Shown here piece by piece: positions 6,802 to 12,909 of a stretch of DNA of 14,290 bases (positions are counted from its first letter, which is position 1; every line of letters begins with the position of its first letter). The notes beneath the pieces were generated by a model. It was not told where the DNA came from. It did not search any database and worked only from the letters and a program-made list of their open reading frames with translations. The stretch is from Hyphomicrobiaceae bacterium (GTDB lineage Bacteria; Pseudomonadota; Alphaproteobacteria; Rhizobiales; Hyphomicrobiaceae), in the NCBI GenBank assembly GCA_017353825.1, contig JAFMSC010000057.1, positions 1 through 14,290 on the forward strand. The letters are read 5' to 3'. Both the position numbers and the translations under genes were made by a program.

Positions 6802-7063
6802 GGGTGCTTCCCGCTGCCGCACCCAGCCACGGCCGTTGGGACAAGGCCGTCGGCAATGCCCCGTTGCATGAGACCGGCTGGCGCCGTCTTTGCAACCCGT
6901 CCCCTTGCAAATCAGACGGCGCGCCAGTGGACCGCCATCCGCGCGCCCCACCGCGGGCGCCACAAGTGAGCGCTGCCCGCTCAACCGGTTGCGTCTTGCG
7001 CAGGCAGCGCCCCGGAGACTAGGAACACGGGGCCGGCAGCTCCCCCGCCACGGGAGGGCCGGC
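6802..7063 (+). ncRNA. Candidate structured 5' leader or small RNA (serial hairpins)
   Basis: Successive stems upstream of the spermidine-synthase-like gene: GGGTGC/GCACCC (6802-6807, 6819-6824). ACGGCC/GGCCGT (6829-6834, 6845-6850). GCAAT/GTTGC (6853-6857, 6863-6867, one G-U). GCGCCGTC-TTTGCAA/TTGCAAA-TCA-GACGGCGC (6881-6895, 6905-6922; 15 paired bases with a 3-nt bulge). GCGCTGCC/GGCAGCGC (6970-6977, 7003-7010). GCCGGC-AG-CTCCC/GGGAG-G-GCCGGC (7032-7044, 7052-7063). I do not recognise a known riboswitch or RNA family. GC-rich DNA gives such stems by chance, so this is a hypothesis; the plus orientation is assumed from the downstream gene. Confidence 0.35.
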
Positions 7064-7097
7064 TCGTTCCGATCAACGCCAATCCCGAAGGGCCATC

Positions 7098-8045
7098 ATG
7101 CAGCAAGGCTCCCATTTAGGCGGGGATTACCGCCGCCTCGCGCTGGCGCTCCTACTTGTTGCCGCCATCGGTCCAGCGCGCGCCCTGGCCGAGCCCAAGC
7201 TGGTCGAGGAGCGCGCGTCCACCTACAACAATATCTTCATCTACAAGGACGGCGCCGATGTCATCATGACCTTCGGGCACAACCGGCGCTTTTATACCGA
7301 GTCGATCTACGACTCGACCGACGAGCTGGCACTGCCCGTCACCTACACCCGCTACATGACCGTGGGCCTCGCCTACGCTGACGCGGCCGACAACCTTCTG
7401 GAGGTCGGCTTCGGCGGGGGGCGGACGGCCTGGTACCTGCACAAGCACATGCCGGCCCTCGACATCACCTGTGTTGAGCTCGACCCAGCCGTCGTGGATC
7501 TGGCCCAGAAGCACTTCGCTGTGCGGCCCGAAGACAAATTCAAGATCACCATCTCCGACGGCCGCAACTACTTGGTCAAGAGCCCGGAGACGTGGAACGT
7601 GATCATGATCGACGCCTATCGCGGTCCGTTCGTGCCGTTCCACTTGCTGACCGAGGAATTCTACAAGATCGTCAAGTCCAAGCTGAAACCCGGCGGCGTG
7701 GTGGTCCAGAATGTCGAACCCACCACCATGATGTTCGATTCGGCCGTGGCCACCATCCAGAAGGTGTTCGCCAACGTCGAGGTCTACGACGCTGCTGGCA
7801 ATATCGTCACCGTCGCCTACGACGGGCCGCAGCGCCCCCAGGAGCAGTTGATGGCGCGCGCGGAGGTGCTGCAAAAGCAGCACAAGTTCGTCTATCCCCT
7901 CGCCGCTTTTCTGTCCGAGCGTCGCGCCGTGAAACGCAGCCCCGGCAAGGTCCTCACTGATGACTTCGCTCCCGTGGAGTCGCTGCTGGCCATCGAGAAG
8001 CACAACCGTAAGCTGGACGAGTTCTCGGAGCCGCTGGCGAAATGA
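7098..8045 (+). CDS. Exported spermidine-synthase-like protein
   Basis: The 315-residue product has a signal peptide (basic DYRR, hydrophobic LALALLLVAAIG, likely cut after ALA at residue 31), so the mature protein probably acts in the periplasm or at the membrane surface. The remainder is a Rossmann-fold domain of the spermidine synthase/methyltransferase type: LLEVGFGGGRTAWYL (about 100-114), CVELDP (125-130, acidic ribose-binding position), ISDGRNYL (152-159) and MIDAYRGPFVPFHLLTEEFY (about 170-189). The D-x-S/T-D-P signature of true aminopropyltransferases is replaced by DAYRG, so polyamine synthesis is doubtful. Such domains more often occur fused to an MFS-like membrane domain; here that membrane part is encoded by the next gene, which overlaps by ATGA. 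AAGGG about 7 nt before the ATG supports the start. Confidence 0.8.
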   Translation: MQQGSHLGGDYRRLALALLLVAAIGPARALAEPKLVEERASTYNNIFIYKDGADVIMTFGHNRRFYTESIYDSTDELALPVTYTRYMTVGLAYADAADNLLEVGFGGGRTAWYLHKHMPALDITCVELDPAVVDLAQKHFAVRPEDKFKITISDGRNYLVKSPETWNVIMIDAYRGPFVPFHLLTEEFYKIVKSKLKPGGVVVQNVEPTTMMFDSAVATIQKVFANVEVYDAAGNIVTVAYDGPQRPQEQLMARAEVLQKQHKFVYPLAAFLSERRAVKRSPGKVLTDDFAPVESLLAIEKHNRKLDEFSEPLAK

Positions 8046-9607
8046 CCACACGCGGTTCGGCACGCTTGGGGCTGCTGGCGTCCCTGTTCGTCATCGGCTT
8101 CGCCTTGATGGGGTTCGAGATGCTGGGCAGCCGCTATCTCAACCCCTATTTCGGGAGCGGCATCACGACCTGGGCGTGCCTGATCTCGGTGGTGCTGTTC
8201 GCCATGATGGTTGGGTATTTCGCCGGTGGTTATGCGGTAGACGCCTGGCCCGGCGTCGGCCTTCTCGCGCTGTGCGTCGTCCTCGCCGCCGCCTGCATGC
8301 TGATCGTGCCCCAGACCGCGAATTGGCTGCTGCAATTCATCATTGAGGGCCTGGGCGACGGCTTCGCCGGCGTGCTCACCGCCTCGCTCGCACTATCGCT
8401 GCTGCCGGTCGCGTTTCTTAGCGCCTGCTCGCCGTTCGTGGTGCGACTGTTGCTGGTGGACCTCGACGCCGGAGGCAAGACGGCGGGGCTCGTCTACAGC
8501 GTCTCGACGCTCGGCAACGTGGCGGGAACTCTGGCGACCACCTTCTACCTGATCCCCAACTTCGGCATCCGTGCCATTACCACCGCCTTCGGGGTAGCCC
8601 TCGCCATCCTCGCGGTGCTGCTCTTCTTCGGGAAACGACCGCTAGGCAAAGGCGTAAGGACCGCCGCCGTCGTTGCGCTGTTGGTCGGACCGGCGGTGGC
8701 GGTGGCTTGGCCGTGGCCGTGCTTTGCGGAGGATCCCGCGCACGACGGCTGGGCGGCCTCCTATCCCGAGGGGCCGCTGTGGGTGGGTGAGCGCCTGCTT
8801 TACACCGAGATGGGCGCCAGCAAGGTCGTGGAGTGGAAGGCGGGGCAGCGGCGCGACTTCTGGCAGGAGCCTGGCTGCGGCCCAACCGCCATCTCCGCCT
8901 TCCGCGACAGCCAGTTTATCGTGCTCTGCCACCTGGGCGGCAAGCTCGTGCACCTCGATGCGTCTGGACGCAAGATCGGCGAGTTCAAGTCGGCAGCGGA
9001 CGGGGAGGTGCTGCGCGATCCCAACGATTGCCACACCGACGGCCGCGGCGGCGTATTCTTCACCGACGCGGGACTTTTCATGCAGGGCGCGCCGGCCACC
9101 GGCAAGGTGTTCCACCTCGCCGCCGACGGCACCATCCGCAAGCTCCTCGACGGCGTCTACTACGCCAACGGCATCGCCGTGGACTTCACCGGCAAGCGTC
9201 TCCTACTGTCGGAGCATCTGGCGCGCAAGGTCTGGCAGTTCGACTTGCGTGACGACCTCACGATCACCAACCGCCGGCTGTTCCTCGATGTCGGCAGATA
9301 CTTCTCCGCCGACGAGATCGACTACCCTGAGACCGGCCCCGACGGCATCGAAGTGGACCGTGAGGGCACCATCTTCATTCCCGTGTACGGCTCAGGCCGC
9401 ATGCTGGCCGTGGCGTCGGACGGCACCGTCAGTAAGCTCACCGTGCGTACCAAGTTCGTCACCAACATCGCCATATCCGCCGCCAACGCCGCGGTCGTCG
9501 GCGCCTTCGCCAACGACCGGCCGGGCCTTCCGGGCTGGGTGGAAGTTCTCCCCCGCCAGACCCTCCTCGCCCTGGTCAAGAGAACCGTGGTGGCGCCCGT
9601 GCGTTAG
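8042..9607 (+). CDS. Fusion of MFS-like (spermidine-synthase-associated) membrane domain and SMP-30/gluconolactonase propeller
   Basis: Residues 1-222 contain about seven hydrophobic segments (near 8-26, 40-62, 70-90, 108-130, 150-170, 176-197, 206-222). The start GFEMLGSRYLNPYFGSGITT is the hallmark of the N-terminal membrane half of fused MFS/spermidine synthases. After a signal-peptide-like segment ending WPWPCFAEDP (about 222-231) comes an SMP-30/gluconolactonase/LRE-type beta-propeller. It has the metal/active-site positions in order: YPEGPLW (E243), RDPNDCHTDGRG (N328), YANGIAVD (N376) and TGPDGIEVD (D434). These enzymes usually hydrolyse sugar lactones, or act as other metal-dependent lactonases; the substrate here is unknown. 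Topology of the propeller is probably periplasmic (inference). It overlaps the preceding stop by ATGA, so the two proteins are likely made together and may form one complex. Confidence 0.85.
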   Translation: MTTRGSARLGLLASLFVIGFALMGFEMLGSRYLNPYFGSGITTWACLISVVLFAMMVGYFAGGYAVDAWPGVGLLALCVVLAAACMLIVPQTANWLLQFIIEGLGDGFAGVLTASLALSLLPVAFLSACSPFVVRLLLVDLDAGGKTAGLVYSVSTLGNVAGTLATTFYLIPNFGIRAITTAFGVALAILAVLLFFGKRPLGKGVRTAAVVALLVGPAVAVAWPWPCFAEDPAHDGWAASYPEGPLWVGERLLYTEMGASKVVEWKAGQRRDFWQEPGCGPTAISAFRDSQFIVLCHLGGKLVHLDASGRKIGEFKSAADGEVLRDPNDCHTDGRGGVFFTDAGLFMQGAPATGKVFHLAADGTIRKLLDGVYYANGIAVDFTGKRLLLSEHLARKVWQFDLRDDLTITNRRLFLDVGRYFSADEIDYPETGPDGIEVDREGTIFIPVYGSGRMLAVASDGTVSKLTVRTKFVTNIAISAANAAVVGAFANDRPGLPGWVEVLPRQTLLALVKRTVVAPVR

Positions 9608-10075
9608 GCCCGGTTTGGCCCAGTATCAAGGCAGCGCTGGTGGCCGGACTCCAGTTGGGTTGCATTAGGGCCTCGTTGCGGAGTCGTGATCGGTATTCCG
9701 ATCGGGCTCTGGGGGACGGGGCGATTGGACGGTTGGCTGAGACCACGCTGCCGGAAACGTTGCGTGGCAGCGGTCGTGGGCAGCGCGGCGCGGTCAAGGA
9801 TGGGGGGCAGCTCACAAGCAGCGGCATGTCACAGACCGCAAGACCCTCAGCTTGAGCGCCCGAACTCAGGCAATGGACGCAACTGATCCCTGATCGCCCG
9901 ATCGCTGATCGCCGGTATCATCGGCGCGGGGGTGGTGATCGCCAACCTCCAAATCCGAGCGCTTCGCTCTAGGCTGGAGCCATAGCCGCGAAAAGCGGTA
10001 ACCTGGGCAGGCGGCTGCCGCGCGCGCCGCCCCAACGTCTGTCGGGCCGCGCGCCGGGGGCCGGAGGTTCAGGCC
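9608..10075. other. Intergenic region before the DUF2891 gene
   Basis: No complete gene is supported. It contains a 6-bp hairpin GATCGG-TATT-CCGATC (9688-9703), a run of related GATCGCC/CTGATC words at 9889-9916, a possible frameshifted mini-ORF (9873-9985), and GCGCGC inverted arms at 10020-10025 and 10049-10054. GGAGG at 10063-10067 is the ribosome site of the next gene. Confidence 0.5.
9873..9985 (+). pseudogene. Possible frameshifted small membrane-protein ORF
   Basis: ATG at 9873 reads MDATDP and then stops. If one base were added after GATCC, the frame would continue as LIARSLIAGIIGAGVVIANL and end with QIRALRSRLEP at the TAG 9983-9985, about 37 residues. The hydrophobic stretch followed by a basic end looks like a single-span small membrane protein or a broken remnant. 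There is no clear ribosome binding site. It may equally be chance. Confidence 0.25.
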
Positions 10076-11002
10076 ATGCAGGCGCTGCGCGAAGCGCGAT
10101 TGGAGATTGCCAGGGCGTTGGTGGAGCCGATCCGGGCCAACGTTGTGCGGCGGGACCGCGAGTACGCCGCCTTCCATGGCTGTGTGGATTGGCATTCCGC
10201 CGTCCACGGCGCGTGGGCTCTCACGGCCTACGCGCGCATGACCGGCGACGGGCGCTATGATGCCCTGCTCCGGGAGCTGCTGCGCCCTGAGAACCTGGCC
10301 GCAGAGCGCCGGCTGCTCGCCGCCCGCCCCGACTTCGAGATGCCCTATGGCCGAGCCTGGTTGCTTCGCCTTGCCCGCGAGCACATGCTCCGCATCGGCA
10401 ACACCGCGCTCAAGCCCATGGCCGACGACGTGTTGGTGTCGATGTTGGCCTACTACGGCGGGCGCGTTCCCGACCCGCGGCGCGGCAGCTACGGCAGCGA
10501 CTCCTGGGCGCTGATCAACATGCTCGACTACTCCAGGTGGTCGGAAGATGGAGCAGCCGAGGCGGCCATCCGCGACCTCGTCGAAGCGCATTTCGTCGAC
10601 CATGGCGGCGGCTGCGATTATGCGCTCGAGACCGGTCACTTCATGGCCGTGGCCACCACTTGGGCTTGGCTGGTGAGCAAGGTTCTCCCGCGTGCTGACT
10701 TTGCACGTTGGGGGCGGGCGTTTTTCGCTCCGAGCGGCCTGCCGCAGCGGGTGCTACACCCCGCCAGCTGGCACCACCACGGCCTCAACTTCAGCCGCGC
10801 CTGGGGCCTGTGGGCCCTCCACTCGGCCAGCGGGCCCGGCGATGACGGTCAGGCCTACCTTGAGGCCTATGCCGCCCATTTCCGCGCCACCTACGAGAGG
10901 CCAACGCTATGGCGAGGCAGCTACAGGGGCGTCGGCCATTGGGTGCCCCAATTCGGCATGCTGGCGCTGCAGCCGCTGTTCGAGAGCTCACGCGCCAGCT
11001 AA
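10076..11002 (+). CDS. DUF2891-type protein of unknown function
   Basis: The 308-residue product is rich in Trp, His and Tyr and looks mostly alpha-helical. It has the segments I associate with the DUF2891 family: FHGCVDWHSAVHGAWAL (33-49), FEMPYGRAWLLRLA (about 87-100), GSYGSDSWALINMLDYSRW and WHHHGLNFSRAWGLWALHSA near residue 235. Clustered His/Asp/Glu/Trp in such helices recalls alpha/alpha-barrel carbohydrate-active proteins, but no activity can be claimed. No signal peptide is visible, so it is probably cytoplasmic. GGAGG lies 8 nt upstream of the ATG. It ends 82 bp before the next gene, with a new promoter in between. Confidence 0.75.
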   Translation: MQALREARLEIARALVEPIRANVVRRDREYAAFHGCVDWHSAVHGAWALTAYARMTGDGRYDALLRELLRPENLAAERRLLAARPDFEMPYGRAWLLRLAREHMLRIGNTALKPMADDVLVSMLAYYGGRVPDPRRGSYGSDSWALINMLDYSRWSEDGAAEAAIRDLVEAHFVDHGGGCDYALETGHFMAVATTWAWLVSKVLPRADFARWGRAFFAPSGLPQRVLHPASWHHHGLNFSRAWGLWALHSASGPGDDGQAYLEAYAAHFRATYERPTLWRGSYRGVGHWVPQFGMLALQPLFESSRAS

Positions 11003-11029
11003 CGACGCCTCCGTCGAGGCGATGCGGGC

Positions 11030-11057
11030 TTGCATCCTGCTTGCGCTGGTGTATGCT
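11030..11057 (+). promoter_or_regulatory. Putative promoter of the membrane-protein/regulator operon
   Basis: TTGCAT (11030-11035) and TATGCT (11052-11057) are spaced by 16 bp. The -10 box runs into the palindromic operator, the usual geometry for repression. The ATG is 28 nt downstream of the -10 box. Confidence 0.5.
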
Positions 11058-11070
11058 TTGCAACGCAAAG
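11056..11070. promoter_or_regulatory. Palindromic operator copy 1
   Basis: CTTTGC-AAC-GCAAAG is a perfect 6-3-6 dyad 14 nt before the membrane-protein ATG. It shares all 12 arm bases with the palindrome at 12086-12102, so the two are very probably sites for the same protein. The regulator encoded at 11689-12069 is the natural candidate. Confidence 0.75.
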
Positions 11071-11084
11071 GAACGGGCGGGCAC

Positions 11085-11702
11085 ATGCAGGACCTTCGCA
11101 AGGCGCTGGCCGACATCGGCAGCATCCGCCAGCAGGTCGCGGCCGGGACGATGTTCCGCGGTTACGGTCCCATGGTCGTTGCCATCACCGGCCTCCTGGC
11201 CGCCGTCACGTCCACGGCCCAGTCGTTGTGGCTCGCCAGCCCCACGCATCATCCCCTGGCCTTCCTGACCGCCTGGGCCCTCACCGCCATCGCCAGCGCC
11301 GCGCTCATCGGCGCGGAGATGATTGCGCGCACGCGCCGGCATCATGGCGGGCTCGCCGATGCCATGCTCATGAACGCCGTGGAACAGGCCCTACCAGCGG
11401 GCCTTGCTGGCGCCGCCATCGCGCTGGTGCTCATCCAGTTCTCCCCCGAGACGCTGTGGGTGCTGCCCGGCCTGTGGCAGGTGTTGGTGGGGCTCGGCAT
11501 CTTCGCCTCGGTACGCTCGCTGCCGCGGGCCGTAGCGTGGGCCGGGACCTGGTATGTCGCCGCTGGCCTCCTCGTTCTGGCGCTGTCCAGCCAGACACAG
11601 GCGCTCTCGCCGTGGGCGATGGGCTTGCCGTTCGTGATTGGCCAGCTGCTGCTGGCCGCCATCCTCCATCTTGCGTTTGGAGGTAGCGATGGCGAAGACT
11701 AA
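11085..11702 (+). CDS. Six-helix integral membrane protein, unknown function
   Basis: The 205-residue product has six hydrophobic segments at about 28-50, 57-80, 103-119, 124-143, 149-168 and 177-198, after an N-terminal amphipathic stretch (MQDLRKALADIGSIRQQ). A basic loop ARTRRHHGG lies between helices 2 and 3. I do not recognise a named family. The last 14 bp overlap the regulator gene, in an arrangement seen with many winged-helix regulators and partner membrane proteins. The ATG at 11085 is chosen because it starts the protein-like sequence and follows the promoter/operator; the frame stays open far upstream inside the DUF2891 gene, which would be spurious. GGAACGGGCGGG upstream gives only a weak ribosome site. 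Confidence 0.8.
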   Translation: MQDLRKALADIGSIRQQVAAGTMFRGYGPMVVAITGLLAAVTSTAQSLWLASPTHHPLAFLTAWALTAIASAALIGAEMIARTRRHHGGLADAMLMNAVEQALPAGLAGAAIALVLIQFSPETLWVLPGLWQVLVGLGIFASVRSLPRAVAWAGTWYVAAGLLVLALSSQTQALSPWAMGLPFVIGQLLLAAILHLAFGGSDGED

Positions 11703-12069
11703 GGCGCCGTTCGCCTACGAAGGCCTTGACCGTGCCATCCACGAGAAGGCGCGACTGGGCGTGCTGACCTCGCTGATGGTGCACCCGCGCGGCTTGGCAT
11801 TCGCCGACCTCAAGCACTTGTGCGGCCTGACCGACGGCAACCTGAGCCGCCATCTGCTGGTGCTGCAGGAAGCCGGCTTGGTGGAGATCATCAAGGGCTA
11901 CACAGGCAATCGGCCTCACACGCAGTGCCGGCTGACCGCAGCGGGACGCCAGCGCTTCCTCGATTATCTCTCAGTCCTGGAGCAGGTGGTGCGCGACGCA
12001 GCCGCTGTGTGTGAACAGGCGACCGCGGCCGAACCGCCGCCCGATGCTCTGCGGGTGCGCCCCGCCTGA
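11689..12069 (+). CDS. Winged-helix transcriptional regulator (HTH_27 / MarR-like)
   Basis: The 126-residue product has the layout of small winged-helix regulators: LDRAIHEKARLGVLTSLMVH (13-32), the helix-turn-helix FADLKHLCGLTDGNLSRHLLV (38-58, recognition helix about 47-60), then a wing LVEIIKGYTGNRPHTQCRLT (64-83) and a dimerisation-type C-terminal helix. No metal-binding cysteine motif or ligand domain is visible, so the signal is unknown. GGAGG at 11679-11683 sits 5 nt before the ATG, inside the upstream gene. The overlap suggests coupled expression. Palindromes before its operon and after its terminator suggest autoregulation and control of the next genes (inference). Confidence 0.88.
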   Translation: MAKTKAPFAYEGLDRAIHEKARLGVLTSLMVHPRGLAFADLKHLCGLTDGNLSRHLLVLQEAGLVEIIKGYTGNRPHTQCRLTAAGRQRFLDYLSVLEQVVRDAAAVCEQATAAEPPPDALRVRPA

Positions 12070-12077
12070 GTTTTTTT
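12047..12077 (+). terminator. Intrinsic terminator overlapping the regulator stop codon
   Basis: CTC-T-GCGGG (12047-12055) pairs with CCCGC-CT-GAG (12061-12070) around TGCGC, giving eight base pairs with a small internal loop, followed directly by seven T (12071-12077). The regulator's TGA (12067-12069) lies within the descending arm. It would separate the regulator operon from the cis-prenyltransferase gene. Confidence 0.65.
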
Positions 12078-12085
12078 GTGATAGG

Positions 12086-12102
12086 GCTTTGCAATGCAAA
12101 GC
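12086..12102. promoter_or_regulatory. Palindromic operator copy 2, ahead of the cis-prenyltransferase
   Basis: GCTTTGCA-A-TGCAAAGC is a perfect 8-1-8 palindrome located 9 bp after the T-tract and 33 bp before the GTG start. It shares the CTTTGC...GCAAAG arms with copy 1 but is more symmetrical. No good -35/-10 pair is obvious around it, so promoter placement is unresolved. Confidence 0.75.
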
Positions 12103-12135
12103 GTGGTGTCGAGCGTTTTGAGGGAGGGGAGAGCC

Positions 12136-12846
12136 GTGCAGAGGATCCATGTCGCCATCATCATGGACGGCAACGGGCGCTGGGCGACGCGCAGGGGCAT
12201 GCCACGCCAAGCCGGACATGCGGCGGGCGTCGAGGCGCTGGGCCACATCCTTGAGGCCGCACCTGACGTGGGAATCGGCACCCTCACTGTCTATGCGTTC
12301 TCGACCGACAACTGGCAGCGGCCCACGGCCGAGGTGAACGCGCTGATGGGGCTCCTGCGCCGCTACGTTGAAAAGGAGACGCGACGCCTGGTGGAGGGCG
12401 GCGCCCGTCTCACCGTGATCGGGCGGCGCGACCGGCTTCCGGCCGACGTAGCGGCGGCCATCGGCCGCGCCGAGCGGGCCACGGCACGCGGCACCAAGCT
12501 GCACCTGCGGGTGGCGGTGGACTATTCCGCCCGCGACGCCATCCTGGCCGCGGCCGAGACCACGGCGCGGAGCGGCGAGTTTACGCGCGAGGCCTTCTTA
12601 CGCACCCTGACCAGCGACGCGGCCGGAGAACCGGCAAACCACCGCTACGTGGACCTGTTGGTGCGCACCGGCGGCGAGAAGCGCCTCTCCGACTTTCTCC
12701 TGTGGGAATGCGCCTATGCCGAGCTCTACTTCACCGACCGGCTGTGGCCCGACTTCAGCGCCGAGGACCTCGCCACGGCCGTGGCCGCCTTCCACGCCCG
12801 CGAGCGGCGCTTCGGCGGCCTCGGCCCGTCGGTGAGCGCCGCCTAG
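12136..12846 (+). CDS. Cis-prenyltransferase, undecaprenyl-diphosphate synthase family
   Basis: These enzymes condense IPP units onto an allylic diphosphate in cis; UppS makes the C55 lipid carrier of cell-wall synthesis. The 236-residue product shows HVAIIMDGNGRWA (catalytic D11), RQAGHAAGVEAL, YAFSTDNWQRP (53-63) and RTGGEKRLSDFLLWECAYAE (177-196) followed by LYFTDRLWPDF and RERRFGG. The common FSxEN motif reads FSTDN (Asp58), a mild change. The GTG at 12136 is chosen because AGGGAGGGGA (12121-12130) precedes it and MQRIHVAIIMDGNG matches the family; the ATG at 12094 lies inside the operator palindrome. It sits outside the usual frr-uppS-cdsA setting, so it could be a second family member with another chain length or purpose (inference). 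Confidence 0.92.
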   Translation: MQRIHVAIIMDGNGRWATRRGMPRQAGHAAGVEALGHILEAAPDVGIGTLTVYAFSTDNWQRPTAEVNALMGLLRRYVEKETRRLVEGGARLTVIGRRDRLPADVAAAIGRAERATARGTKLHLRVAVDYSARDAILAAAETTARSGEFTREAFLRTLTSDAAGEPANHRYVDLLVRTGGEKRLSDFLLWECAYAELYFTDRLWPDFSAEDLATAVAAFHARERRFGGLGPSVSAA

Positions 12847-12909
12847 GCTTCACTCCATCCGAACGCCTGGTTTTGTCTGCTTCCGGCCATCCCTCGCAAG
12901 ATAGCGCCG

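Noticed and set aside
6802..6880. SRP (4.5S) RNA
   Set aside because: The region has hairpins of similar scale but lacks the conserved GGTCAGG...GGAAGCAGCC core.
10692..11084. Long in-frame upstream extension of the six-helix membrane protein
   Set aside because: It overlaps the DUF2891 gene in another frame, gives a Cys/Ala/Pro-rich nonsense-like sequence, and would cross the promoter and operator.
12094..12135. ATG at 12094 as the cis-prenyltransferase start
   Set aside because: It lies inside the palindromic operator and has no ribosome site; the GTG at 12136 has a strong purine-rich site and the family's N-terminus.
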